Notes: a model not told the origin generated them from the letters alone. Shown: positions 34,468 through 42,857, counted from the first letter of the stretch. The stretch: DNA of 64,000 nucleotides from RGIG7332 sp045580305 (GCA_045580305.1 JAZNNQ010000003.1:1-64000); one strand, 5' to 3'. Numbers and translations are program-made.

Positions 34468-35019
34468 ATGAAAAAGTTATTAGCGGTTATTTTGGCAGCA
34501 GTAATGTTATTATCTCTTGCAGCATGTGCTCCCAGCGGTATTAAGGAAGAACTTATTGAGGACTTTACCTGCGAAGGCGAAGGCTTCTACTTATCAGCCG
34601 AGTTCTATCATCCTGAAAGTTATATCGCCGAGCATTCTGAAGAGGAACCGAACTGGTTAACCCTTAGCAATGCAGAGAAGAACTGCGAAATTGAGATTGG
34701 TCTCTACGAAGACACCACCTACGACGCTAACAAGGAATATGACAAGGAAGGCGAAGATACCTACACAGAATTCAAGGTAGGAAAATATGAAGCATTTGGT
34801 TACGAGGATTTTGGCGGTTATTATATCAATATGCATTTTGAAGAGGTTTCTGAAACTACCGACAGATACCTTGTAGTTCGAATTGAGACCGCTGACTATA
34901 GCAAAGACCATCTGGAAGGTATCCAGTATTTTGAAGATGAGGAAATCAAGGATATTGTAGAGTCTATTACCTACAACGGCGTTCTTGAAGTTCCGGAAGA
35001 AGAGGAAACTGCAGAATAA
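34468..35019 (+). CDS. Lipoprotein, 183 residues
   Basis: A short signal peptide ends in the lipobox LAAC (Cys at about 20), so the mature protein is anchored to the outer face of the membrane. The mature part is very acidic, with EEEPNWLTL and a Glu-rich C-terminus. It shows alternating beta-like stretches but no family I recognise. The gene starts after AAGGAGG and precedes an LRR/SLH gene by 24 nt. Confidence 0.8.
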   Translation: MKKLLAVILAAVMLLSLAACAPSGIKEELIEDFTCEGEGFYLSAEFYHPESYIAEHSEEEPNWLTLSNAEKNCEIEIGLYEDTTYDANKEYDKEGEDTYTEFKVGKYEAFGYEDFGGYYINMHFEEVSETTDRYLVVRIETADYSKDHLEGIQYFEDEEIKDIVESITYNGVLEVPEEEETAE

Positions 35020-35043
35020 AGTTTTTTCGGAGGTGCATTTATA

Positions 35044-36210
35044 ATGAAAAGAGTAGTGGCTATTGGCCTATCACTGATTTTACTTTTAAGTAATGTATGT
35101 GCGTTAACCTCCGGTGATTTTGAGTATTCATCAAGCGGTGTAATAGAAGCATATTTTGGTGAATCATTCGTGGAGGTGCCGTCTGTTTTAGACGGCACCT
35201 CTATTACAAAAATCGGAGAAGAAGCATTTTTCGACTCAGACATTGAAAGCATCACACTAAATAACGGAATCATCGAAATAGGAGACAGGGCATTTCAAGG
35301 TGCAATGTTAGAATATGTATTTATTCCCGAAACAGTTAAGAAAATAGGCGACTATGCCTTCGCAAATTGCGGAAGATTAGGGGAAGTTTACATCTACACC
35401 TCGACCGGTGAAGTTGAATTCGGCGAGGATGCTTTTAGCGGTACAGGGCACATTAACCTATATGTATATTGCTCTGCTGATTTGGAACTCTTGGATCAGA
35501 AAATGTATGCTGCAAAGGGTAACCGCGATTACGATATTTTACCACTTCACATACAGCTTGCTGATGGTGGGTACGATTCGGGTGTAGTTAGTATTCCGGT
35601 AAGTGTCTGCTATGAATGCGGATATTTTGAACTTCATTATCCGGGTGAGTTGGGTCATCCCTTTGCGGATGTGCCGGTTAGCTCTTGGTACAAAGAGTAT
35701 GTTGATGCCGCCTATAATGCAGGCATTATAGGCGGCAAGGGAAATAATAAGTTTGATCCCGATGCGGGAATGACCATTGCCGAAGGTATTAAAATCGCCG
35801 CTTGTATCCATGCACTTCAAAATGATAAGGATCCCAATCCAAGGGGCGAGAATTGGAGCGCTTGGTACGAGCCATATGTTGAGTATTGCTATTCAGAAGG
35901 TATCATAGAGGATTATATTTTTTTCGAAGATTATAACAGACCGATAACCCGAGGCGAAATGGCATATCTTTTCGCAAGATGCGACGGCACTAACTATTAT
36001 TTAAACGATGTTCCGATTACCGATATTCCGGATGTTTACGACACCACACCTTATGCGTATGAGATTTTGGAGCTTTATAATCGTGGCGTAGCTGTAGGTA
36101 GCGGAAATTACACTTATAAACCCGATGACAACATTAAGAGGTCTGAGGTTTCGGCGCTTGTTGCGAGAATTCTCTATTTTACAATGCGAATTGAACTTCC
36201 GAAAGGGTAG
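35044..36210 (+). CDS. Surface protein with BspA-type leucine-rich repeats and SLH domains
   Basis: The 388-residue protein has a signal peptide (1-20), then about four LRR_5 (BspA-like) units (ITKIGEEAFFDSDIESITL, EIGDRAFQGAMLEYVFIP, KIGDYAFANCGRLGEVYI) and three SLH motifs in the C-terminal 180 residues (HPFADVPVSSWYKEYVDAA ... IKRSEVSALVARIL). LRR_5 proteins often mediate adhesion. The SLH form resembles those of the two EF-Tu-module proteins, indicating common ancestry within the cluster. Confidence 0.85.
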   Translation: MKRVVAIGLSLILLLSNVCALTSGDFEYSSSGVIEAYFGESFVEVPSVLDGTSITKIGEEAFFDSDIESITLNNGIIEIGDRAFQGAMLEYVFIPETVKKIGDYAFANCGRLGEVYIYTSTGEVEFGEDAFSGTGHINLYVYCSADLELLDQKMYAAKGNRDYDILPLHIQLADGGYDSGVVSIPVSVCYECGYFELHYPGELGHPFADVPVSSWYKEYVDAAYNAGIIGGKGNNKFDPDAGMTIAEGIKIAACIHALQNDKDPNPRGENWSAWYEPYVEYCYSEGIIEDYIFFEDYNRPITRGEMAYLFARCDGTNYYLNDVPITDIPDVYDTTPYAYEILELYNRGVAVGSGNYTYKPDDNIKRSEVSALVARILYFTMRIELPKG

Positions 36211-36215
36211 TGATT

Positions 36216-36776
36216 ATGAAAAGGGCAATTAAGTTTGTTTTGACAATAATTGCGCTTCTCTCGTTTGCAGCTTGTACTAATACCACCCCGCAAATTTTAG
36301 ACGGCGACGGTATGGTATATAACGATGCGGAATTTCGCACGGAGTATGCCAATGCCCTTGATTTTGACAATGTAGAGGGCGCGCCATATTGGGCCGTTGC
36401 ATTCTTAGGTTATGGCGATGTGGGACGAGATATGCGCGATATTTATGTACTCAATGCTTTTGATTCACTTTCTGAGGAAAGTGTTAATAAAGTGGAACAT
36501 TTTAATTTTGAAGGTGATGAGTGGTATCTTGTTATCCCGCGATATAAGGGTGAGAATAAGATAAAAAATCTTAGCACCAATGAAGAAATTATTGTATATG
36601 AAGGCGCGGCCTTCTCGATTAAGTGTAATTTGTCTGACATTCACCCTAATGTTGAAATATCTATTGATACTCACGGCGGAAAAAAGTTTTCACCGCAAGT
36701 TAGCGGTGCAGGCGAGCTTGTGACAAGCGATGATATTTGGGACATAACCGAAAGTGTATTACCAAAATTCGAATAA
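36216..36776 (+). CDS. Lipoprotein, 186 residues
   Basis: The signal peptide ends in a lipobox (FAAC). The mature domain has no recognised family. It reads NALDFDNVEGAPYWAVAFLG and later HPNVEISIDTHGG, a mix of beta strands. The ATG at 36216 is 5 nt after the previous stop; the earlier GTG at 36210 overlaps that stop. It sits in the same operon-like run as the surrounding surface proteins. Confidence 0.75.
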   Translation: MKRAIKFVLTIIALLSFAACTNTTPQILDGDGMVYNDAEFRTEYANALDFDNVEGAPYWAVAFLGYGDVGRDMRDIYVLNAFDSLSEESVNKVEHFNFEGDEWYLVIPRYKGENKIKNLSTNEEIIVYEGAAFSIKCNLSDIHPNVEISIDTHGGKKFSPQVSGAGELVTSDDIWDITESVLPKFE

Positions 36777-36790
36777 GAGGAGAATAAACA

Positions 36791-37123
36791 ATGAAAAGAG
36801 TATTTAAGTTAACATCAGTTGTTTTATGTTTAGTCCTTATGCTTGGTATTTTTGCCGCTTGCTCAAACGGCGAGCCTACCATTGTAGGTAAATGGGTATA
36901 CGAAAGCTCTGATGATATGTACTACACCTTCAACGAAGACGGCACAGGTGCATACTTCTTCGTAGGTGGAGACATGAAGTTTACCTATACAGATGACGGC
37001 GCGGCACTTACAATTCAGTATGAAACCGCAACTGAGCCCAATGTTTTCAAATACACAATCGAAGGCGATACACTTAAAATCGAAGACAGCTTTGGCGATA
37101 TGATTACTTACATCAAAAAGTAA
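36791..37123 (+). CDS. Small lipoprotein with a lipocalin-like domain
   Basis: The 110-residue protein has a lipoprotein signal peptide (FAAC). The mature part carries the pattern IVGKWVYESSDDMYYTFNEDGTGAY and ends EGDTLKIEDSFGDMITYIKK, seen in small secreted Clostridia proteins of the DUF5640/lipocalin-like type. A ligand-binding or structural surface role is possible. It starts after AGAGGAG, 14 nt from the previous gene. Confidence 0.75.
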   Translation: MKRVFKLTSVVLCLVLMLGIFAACSNGEPTIVGKWVYESSDDMYYTFNEDGTGAYFFVGGDMKFTYTDDGAALTIQYETATEPNVFKYTIEGDTLKIEDSFGDMITYIKK

Positions 37124-37142
37124 TTTAACATACATGAAAATC

Positions 37143-37220
37143 AAACACAGGCTAACGCTTAGTTTGTCACAAGCGCCGTGCACCGTCAATCTGCGGCGAA
37201 AATTCATGTTAGCTGTGTTT
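37143..37220 (+). ncRNA. Candidate structured RNA element in intergenic region
   Basis: AAACACAGGCTAAC (37143-37156) can pair with GTTAGCTGTGTTT (37208-37220) with one bulge. Inside, CGCTT/AAGCG (37156-37160 with 37171-37175) and CGCCG/CGGCG (37174-37178 with 37194-37198) form two further hairpins, giving a three-way-junction-like fold. The outer stem is followed by TTTAAG, a weak tail. It lies between a lipoprotein gene and an SLH gene. It may be a cis-regulatory leader or a processing/termination site. Confidence 0.4.
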
Positions 37221-37262
37221 TAAGATTTAGCGGGCATTCAATCCTTTTAGGAGGAACTAAGT

Positions 37263-39425
37263 ATGAAAAGAATAATAAGTTTTGCGCTTTGCTTAATTAT
37301 CGCGCTAAGTCTTGTCCCATTTTCGGTTTTTGCTGCGAATATTATTGACAACGTAAATGTTTTTAATATTGAGAAACCTATAGCAGGGAAGATGTGGCAA
37401 TGGGGAGAGGCGACTGTTGCAAGTAGCCACAATTATACCGTTGTCCGAGAGGAAGAATGGTATGACGAGACAGACGAAAAGTTTCTGGTAAACAATGAGA
37501 CCTTTAAGGTAGGACACGTCTACACGGTGCACGTATATCTGGATGCAAAGGATGGTTATGAGTTTGCAACAAAGGATGCAGTTACACCTGACGTTACAGC
37601 AACGATATGCGGTCAAACAGCCAAAGTTTCAAAGGCTTACGAATATCAGCCTTGGTACCGCATCCATGTCACTTGCACATTCCCAGCAGTAAAGGAAAAC
37701 AAGAAAATTGATCGTGTAATCATTTCAGATGTTATTGCGCCGAAAATTGGCAGACAATCTGTTTACAATCCGAGAGCACTCACACATTCAGAGGGTGTTA
37801 AGATAACCGACGTTTACTGGAGTGTAGGTAAGAATTGGAATACGGAATTTACCGGAGTTTTTGCAGAAAAAACCGAGTACTCTATCTCAGTTACAATGGA
37901 AGCAGAGGATGGGTATCAGTTTAACTTCAGGGAAAACGGCTTCCCTGATGTACTGGCTACAATTAATGGTGAAGCCGCACATAATGTTATGTTTGACGGT
38001 GAAGGAAGACTTGTGGCACGGTTAACTTTTGACAATTTAGGCGAAGAAAAACCAAAGGTTACAGGCATAATAACCTATTTCGTAAATGAGCCGGTTATTG
38101 GTGAAAAACCCTCGTATGAAGCGGTAAATCAACGTGATGATAGGTTATACGAACTTGATACCGCTGATCCCAAAGCCACGAAAAACGGCATAACATGGAC
38201 TGAGGGCGTGGGAGATAACAGTCGTGTAATGGGAGAAGATGAAACGTTTAAACCAAACACCTATTACCACGTCACTATAAGCGTAAAGCCGATAATGGGA
38301 TATCTGTTTGATATGTATTCGGATGGCGACTTTGCCTTGGTTGGCGCAATCAACAACCAAGACGCCATTTACGGTGGCACCGAGGAAAGTGCATTCATTG
38401 GATATACTTTCCAAACACCTGAAAACAAGGAAGAACGAACCATAATATCTGAAGTTGAAGCGGTGTCAAACTATTCTGACATCATCTTTGTCGGTGGTAA
38501 GGCATCTGCACCGCAGTTTACCGTGGTTAAAGGTGCGCCTGCAAAAATTAAATTTACAGGCTATCAGATTAAAAATGAAAAAGGGGAATTTGTTGATCTG
38601 CCCGCAGGTTCCGTTTTTACAGATGCACCCATTATAATATTGGGACAGCTCATTGTTGAAGGCGATGCAAATAAGGACTACGTGCTTCGCAAAGACGTTA
38701 AATTAATTGTTGATGGTGTGGAGTGGTTTATGGGTAACGTAGGTTTTTATGATGACCACAGTGCTTGCTGGGTTAGGTCAATGCCAATTACCCCATCACC
38801 TAAAAAGGAAGAAGAGAAACCTACTGAGACACCAAGCGAAAGCCCAACAGAAACTCCTGCTGACAAACCGACAGAAACACCGGATGATAACAAAGTAACC
38901 TTTACCGACGTTCCGAGTAGCGCATACTATTATGAACCTGTAATGTGGGCGGCAGAGAATGGTATCACCGGTGGTACCGGTAATGGTAAGTTCTCGCCTG
39001 ATAACGTATGTACAAGAGCTCAGGTTGTAACCTTCTTGTGGCGTGCTGCAGGCTCTCCTGAGCCCAAGAGCAGTACCAATCCCTTTACCGATGTAAATAG
39101 CAGCGATTATTTCTATAAGGCTGTACTTTGGGCGGTGGAGAACAACATAACCGGCGGAACCGGAAACGGAAAATTCTCCCCTAATGATAACTGTATCCGT
39201 GCTCAGGTAGTAACCTTCTTACACCGCGCTGCAAAATCTCCTGCACCGAAGAGTAGTGTAAATCCGTTTAGCGACGTTGCAGAGACCGAGTACTACTATA
39301 AACCTGTGCTTTGGGCAGTGGAGAACAATATTACCGGCGGTACGGGAAACAGTAAGTTCTCACCAAGCGGTGCTTGCACAAGAGCACAGGTTGTTACGTT
39401 CTTATATCGTTATATGGGTAAGTAA
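37263..39425 (+). CDS. Large surface protein with N-terminal repeat modules and three C-terminal SLH domains
   Basis: The 720-residue protein has a signal peptide (1-24). Residues about 25-430 contain three or four related beta modules with recurring 'F..G..Y.V.V.....DGY.F' and 'ATING' features (DAKDGYEFATKDAV, MEAEDGYQFNFREN, VKPIMGYLFDMYS). A further module reaches about residue 515. A Pro/Thr/Glu linker (TETPSESPTETPADKP) then leads to three closely similar SLH motifs containing WAVENNITGGTGNGKFSP and RAQVVTFLHRAA. The SLH are more alike than in the paralogues, suggesting recent intragenic duplication. It closes the surface cluster and ends at a terminator. Confidence 0.88.
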   Translation: MKRIISFALCLIIALSLVPFSVFAANIIDNVNVFNIEKPIAGKMWQWGEATVASSHNYTVVREEEWYDETDEKFLVNNETFKVGHVYTVHVYLDAKDGYEFATKDAVTPDVTATICGQTAKVSKAYEYQPWYRIHVTCTFPAVKENKKIDRVIISDVIAPKIGRQSVYNPRALTHSEGVKITDVYWSVGKNWNTEFTGVFAEKTEYSISVTMEAEDGYQFNFRENGFPDVLATINGEAAHNVMFDGEGRLVARLTFDNLGEEKPKVTGIITYFVNEPVIGEKPSYEAVNQRDDRLYELDTADPKATKNGITWTEGVGDNSRVMGEDETFKPNTYYHVTISVKPIMGYLFDMYSDGDFALVGAINNQDAIYGGTEESAFIGYTFQTPENKEERTIISEVEAVSNYSDIIFVGGKASAPQFTVVKGAPAKIKFTGYQIKNEKGEFVDLPAGSVFTDAPIIILGQLIVEGDANKDYVLRKDVKLIVDGVEWFMGNVGFYDDHSACWVRSMPITPSPKKEEEKPTETPSESPTETPADKPTETPDDNKVTFTDVPSSAYYYEPVMWAAENGITGGTGNGKFSPDNVCTRAQVVTFLWRAAGSPEPKSSTNPFTDVNSSDYFYKAVLWAVENNITGGTGNGKFSPNDNCIRAQVVTFLHRAAKSPAPKSSVNPFSDVAETEYYYKPVLWAVENNITGGTGNSKFSPSGACTRAQVVTFLYRYMGK

Positions 39426-39443
39426 AATTACCTTGCACAATTT

Positions 39444-39480
39444 AAAAAGAGTGAAACTCTTACGAGTTTCACTCTTTTTA
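39444..39480. terminator. Bidirectional terminator between surface cluster and symporter
   Basis: Stem AAAAAGAGTGAAACTC/GAGTTTCACTCTTTTT with loop TTAC, flanked by A and T runs, ends both the SLH gene and the converging symporter gene, whose stop codon it touches. Confidence 0.92.
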
Positions 39481-40839
39481 TAATTTAATACCGATAAATT
39501 CAAATGCCATAATTATTATAATTAAAATAGGCGCTACGTATTTGACTACAAAAGTCCAGATAGGTTGAAGTCTGAATTTAATTGTGCCGCCTTGAGTAAT
39601 TTCATTGACAGCGTTTTTTGAACCCCATATCCAGCCGACGAATATACAGAAGAAAAGCCCGCCTAATGGAATCATAATAAAGTCGGTAATGCGCTCCATA
39701 AATATACCAAAAGCCGGGAAGGTTACCCCATCTCGCACATTATACCATATGCCGCGAAGATTGACAGCGCCTTGGGAAAGCGAATATATGATGCCAAAAA
39801 CAAGCATTAAGGAAGATATAATAATTACTGCTTTTTTGCGCGACATTTTAAGTGTATCACCAATATATGCAACAATGGGTTCTAAAAGAGATATCGAGCT
39901 TGTAAGTGCGGCAAATGAAAGTAAAATATAAAACAGAGCACCAAAAAGATTGCCGGCAGGCATTTGCTCAAAAATGCCGGGAAGAGCAACAAAAGGAAAA
40001 CTACTGCCGCTTGAAAGGGTAGTTCCCGTTGCAAAAACCGCAGGTATAATAATAAAAGCTGCCAAAAGAGCAACCAAAGTATCAAGTGTGCAAATTAATC
40101 CTGCGTTTTTTACGAGATTCTCCTTCTTGCCAAGATATGATGCATAGGTGCAAGCAATACCGAGACCAATTGATAAGGAAAATAGAGCTTGCCCAAGCGC
40201 AGATAGTAAAATATTGGGAGTTATTTTACTAAAATCAATAGTGGTTAAAAAAACTATACCGGATTTTGCACCCGGAATTGTTGTTGAACGAAGAAGGAGA
40301 ATGAAAAGCAAAAAGAAAAGAGCCGGCATAAGTATTTTATTTACCTTTTCAATTCCGCCGGATACACCACGAATTACAATGCAAGCGGTAATGACCATAA
40401 AAATTATAAGATAAACAACAGGCTCTATGGGATGTGAAATAAAAGAGTAATAATACTCACTTAAATTGTTTTGGAAATTTGCTCCGGTCAGATATGCTAC
40501 CACATACTTAAGCACATAACCGCCTATAACACAGTAATAGGAAAGGACGATAAAAGCTGAAAGAATGCCTAAAATGCCGGTGAATTTCCATTTCGGGTTA
40601 AGCTCATCAAAGGCGGCTACCACATTCTTTTGAGTTTTACGCCCTACAACAAGCTCTGTAAGCATTATTGATATACCAAGTGTAAAAACAATTGCAAAAT
40701 ATACGAGGATGAAAGCGCCGCCACCTCCGGCACCCACCTTGGCAGGAAATTTCCATATGTTGCCTAAGCCAATAGCACTGCCTGCAGTTGCAACGATAAA
40801 TCCTAAATTAGACGACCACGCGCCTCGTGACTGCTTCAA
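39478..40839 (-). CDS. Sodium:neurotransmitter symporter (SLC6/NSS family)
   Basis: The 453-residue protein has twelve membrane segments typical of the LeuT-like NSS family, starting with SNLGFIVATAGSAIGLGNIWKFP, the unwound helix 1 containing sodium and substrate ligands. It should import an amino acid with Na+; the substrate is not predictable. The reading frame extends upstream to 40869, but the family N-terminus (KQSRGAWSSNLGF) begins at a TTG at 40839 with GAGG 8 nt before it. That Shine-Dalgarno lies inside a perfect 10-bp hairpin, so translation is probably controlled. Confidence 0.9.
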   Translation of the reverse strand: MKQSRGAWSSNLGFIVATAGSAIGLGNIWKFPAKVGAGGGGAFILVYFAIVFTLGISIMLTELVVGRKTQKNVVAAFDELNPKWKFTGILGILSAFIVLSYYCVIGGYVLKYVVAYLTGANFQNNLSEYYYSFISHPIEPVVYLIIFMVITACIVIRGVSGGIEKVNKILMPALFFLLFILLLRSTTIPGAKSGIVFLTTIDFSKITPNILLSALGQALFSLSIGLGIACTYASYLGKKENLVKNAGLICTLDTLVALLAAFIIIPAVFATGTTLSSGSSFPFVALPGIFEQMPAGNLFGALFYILLSFAALTSSISLLEPIVAYIGDTLKMSRKKAVIIISSLMLVFGIIYSLSQGAVNLRGIWYNVRDGVTFPAFGIFMERITDFIMIPLGGLFFCIFVGWIWGSKNAVNEITQGGTIKFRLQPIWTFVVKYVAPILIIIIMAFEFIGIKL

Positions 40840-40863
40840 AATAACCACCTCGGTGGTTATTAT
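40838..40863 (-). promoter_or_regulatory. Hairpin sequestering the symporter Shine-Dalgarno site
   Basis: On the minus strand AATAACCACC and GGTGGTTATT form a 10-bp perfect stem around a GA turn, with the GAGG ribosome-binding site inside and TTTTG (containing the TTG start) directly after. It can act as a translational gate or as a weak terminator. Confidence 0.6.
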
Positions 40864-40888
40864 TTGCAATAAAGTTATTTTTTATAAA
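40862..40888. repeat. 27-bp direct repeat, copy 1
   Basis: This 27-bp segment beginning ATTTGCAATAAAG and ending TTTTATAAA is identical to 41050-41076. It lies next to the symporter start. Confidence 0.95.
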
Positions 40889-40901
40889 AGATTAAAATAC
40901 A

Positions 40902-40978
40902 TAAAAAGTAGCTGTTGTCGGCAGACGCACTTTCGAGAAAACCCGCAGCGGCGGCTCTGCAAATGACAAAACAGCTAC
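40902..40978 (-). ncRNA. Candidate small RNA with its own promoter and terminator-like end
   Basis: On the minus strand the predicted start site (about 40978) coincides with the first base of a long stem: GTAGCTGTT pairs with AACAGCTAC, followed inside by TGTC/GACA and GCAG/CTGC, enclosing a GC-rich core of about 35 nt. The 3' side is followed by TTTTT (40903-40907). The whole unit is about 76 nt and begins exactly downstream of a consensus promoter. It could be a free small RNA or an attenuator for the symporter. Confidence 0.6.
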
Positions 40979-40984
40979 CAATTA

Positions 40985-41013
40985 AGTATAGTGGATTTAG
41001 TTGGACTTGTCAA
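40985..41013 (-). promoter_or_regulatory. Consensus promoter of the candidate small RNA / symporter
   Basis: TTGACA (41008-41013) and TATACT (40985-40990) on the minus strand are separated by 17 nt. Confidence 0.85.
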
Positions 41014-41049
41014 ACTAATGAAGGATAATGGTGCGAACGACAAAATATA

Positions 41050-41076
41050 ATTTGCAATAAAGTTATTTTTTATAAA
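41050..41076. repeat. 27-bp direct repeat, copy 2
   Basis: This is identical to 40862-40888. It covers the last codons and stop of the gamma-carbonic-anhydrase-like gene. The two copies enclose 161 bp carrying a promoter and a hairpin RNA. Confidence 0.95.
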
Positions 41077-41554
41077 GGGAGGATAAATGCAAATATTCCT
41101 CGGCGTTTTTCGCATTAGCTTCAATTTCAGCGTCGGTCAGCTCGCGCTTTACCTTGGCGGGAGCACCAAGAGCCAGAGAGCCATCGGGAATGACTGTACC
41201 GCCGGTAACCAAAGCGCCGGCACCGATTATACAATTTTTACCGATTACAGCGCCGTCGAGTATTGTTGCGCCCATACCGATAAGCGAGTTGTCACCAACC
41301 GTACATCCGTGAACAATTGCGTTGTGACCAACGGTTACTCCTTCACCTAAAACAACGCTGTTGTGAAGGGTTGCATTATCCTGAACATTGCTGTTTTCGC
41401 CGATTACAATTTCGCCTTCATCGCCTCGAAGTGAGGCACCAAACCAAATGCTGGCTCCCTTTTTAAGTGTTACATTACCGATTACGGCAGCATTTTCTGA
41501 AATGTACACGCTGTCATCAATAATTGGCAAAACGCCGTTAAATTCTAAAATCAT
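41063..41554 (-). CDS. Gamma-carbonic-anhydrase-family hexapeptide-repeat protein
   Basis: The 163-residue protein consists of left-handed beta-helix hexapeptide repeats with the conserved order SIWFGASLRGDEGEIVIGENSNVQDNATLH, VGHNAIVHGCTVG and IGMGATILDGAVIG. The three His residues that hold zinc in gamma-carbonic anhydrases are present. Most bacterial YrdA-like members lack proven carbonic anhydrase activity, so the function is uncertain. The ATG follows AAGGAAG. Its 3' end contains one copy of the 27-bp repeat. Confidence 0.9.
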   Translation of the reverse strand: MILEFNGVLPIIDDSVYISENAAVIGNVTLKKGASIWFGASLRGDEGEIVIGENSNVQDNATLHNSVVLGEGVTVGHNAIVHGCTVGDNSLIGMGATILDGAVIGKNCIIGAGALVTGGTVIPDGSLALGAPAKVKRELTDAEIEANAKNAEEYLHLSSLYKK

Positions 41555-41578
41555 AGGTATCTTCCTTTCTTTTGTATA

Positions 41579-41608
41579 TTCAAAACCGCAGGATTATTCC
41601 TGCGGTTT
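41579..41608 (-). terminator. Intrinsic terminator overlapping the stop codon of the permease gene
   Basis: AAACCGCAGGA pairs with TCCTGCGGTTT (41583-41593 and 41598-41608); the permease stop TAA is in the loop and only four T residues follow on the minus strand, so it may be leaky. Confidence 0.6.
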
Positions 41609-42655
41609 CTCATCTTTTTTAAAGCATAAATAAAGCTGGCGGGCTAAAACAACTAAAAGAGGTGTGAATATACCCCAAAGACCGAAAACACGAAGGCCAA
41701 CATAAACGGAAACAAGGGTAACTATTGGATGAAGTCCGATTTGAACACCTACGATCTTCGGTTCTAACACATTTCTTACAATGACGATGACCGCGTATAA
41801 TATTGCAAGTCCGGCTGCAAGGAAGAAGTTGCCGGTAATTAAGTTATAGACCGCCCAAGGAAGAAGGATAGTACCTACACCAAATACGGGTATTGCATCG
41901 ATAAATGCGGTGAAAAAGGCAATTACAAGGCCGTAGTTAATGCCCAATATTGCAAAGCCTATCGACAATTCAACAAAGGTGATGCACATTAAGATTCCCA
42001 GCGCGCGGATATATTTGCCCAGGGTCATTAAGCTATGGGATTTCATTTTGCGGTACAGCTCATGCCACTTTTTCGGCATAGCCTTTGAAATGGATGCCCG
42101 CAAGTGATGGTAATCCGAACTGAAAAAATAGGTAGCAGCGAGAACGATAATAATTGTCAAAAGAATGGTTGGCACACTTCCGGCAGCTGATGCGGTAACA
42201 CTGCCCACAGAGGAAATAAGCCCGTCGGGAAGTGAAAATCCGCCGCTGAACAGATTATTTATAGCGTTAGACAGCCAATTGGTAATGCCATCCGGCAAGA
42301 AAGAAAAGAAACTATTTAAAGCGGTGGTTATCTCGGCAACTATTGCTTTAGGGTCGGGGAGAGATGTGAAAAATTCATACACTTCGCGGACAAGCTTTGA
42401 AATAAGCAAATATAAAAGGCTACCCACGCCACCAAAAGCGATGACCGTCCAGATACCACTGGACAGAGGGCGGGGAATGCGGAGCTTATTTGTGAAGAAT
42501 GCGACCGGCTTTTCGATTAAAAAAGCCACGATGAAAGCAATAATAAAAGGAGCAAAAAGGCCTAAAGCATAACGGAATATAAGCCAAACCGCAAATGCTC
42601 CCAAAAGACAATATAAAAGAACAACAAAAAAGCGAAGATGTTTGTTTTCGGGCAA
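41594..42655 (-). CDS. AI-2E/YtvI-family membrane protein
   Basis: The 353-residue protein has about eight membrane segments with the AI-2E-transporter pattern: an N-terminal hairpin of two helices (LFAPFIIAFIVAFLIEKPV), a long soluble stretch (about 95-150) and the C-terminal core AFIDAIPVFGVGTILLPWAVY and PKIVGVQIGLHPIVTL. In Bacillus the related YtvI is a sporulation membrane protein. Transport of AI-2 itself is not implied. The TTG at 42655 stands about 9 nt after AAGGGAG; an earlier TTG (42664) directly abuts that site. Confidence 0.82.
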   Translation of the reverse strand: MPENKHLRFFVVLLYCLLGAFAVWLIFRYALGLFAPFIIAFIVAFLIEKPVAFFTNKLRIPRPLSSGIWTVIAFGGVGSLLYLLISKLVREVYEFFTSLPDPKAIVAEITTALNSFFSFLPDGITNWLSNAINNLFSGGFSLPDGLISSVGSVTASAAGSVPTILLTIIIVLAATYFFSSDYHHLRASISKAMPKKWHELYRKMKSHSLMTLGKYIRALGILMCITFVELSIGFAILGINYGLVIAFFTAFIDAIPVFGVGTILLPWAVYNLITGNFFLAAGLAILYAVIVIVRNVLEPKIVGVQIGLHPIVTLVSVYVGLRVFGLWGIFTPLLVVLARQLYLCFKKDEKPQE

Positions 42656-42781
42656 TATAGTCAACTCCCTTCCTAATTATAAGTATATTTTAATTCACCC
42701 TACTGTGTTAGTCAAGCACAAATATAATAGAATAGACCAAGGAATAACGGAAAAAATTTAAAATTTTAAGCAAAGTGACAG

Positions 42782-42810
42782 TTGCAAAAAAATCAATAGT
42801 GTAGTATCAT
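42782..42810 (+). promoter_or_regulatory. Promoter of the ACT-hom-lysC operon
   Basis: TTGCAA (42782-42787) and TATCAT (42805-42810) are separated by 17 nt, 48 nt before the ACT-protein start. Confidence 0.65.
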
Positions 42811-42857
42811 AGTATCCATAGTACAAGGACAAATGATTTTCTGTGAGGGATAAGCTC

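Noticed and set aside
38930..39420. CRISPR-like repeats
   Set aside because: The repetition is in-frame SLH coding sequence, not short repeats with spacers. No CRISPR array was seen in the window.
40870..41062. Glycine or other known amino-acid riboswitch before the symporter
   Set aside because: Conserved glycine-riboswitch segments are not visible; the element is described as an unassigned hairpin RNA.
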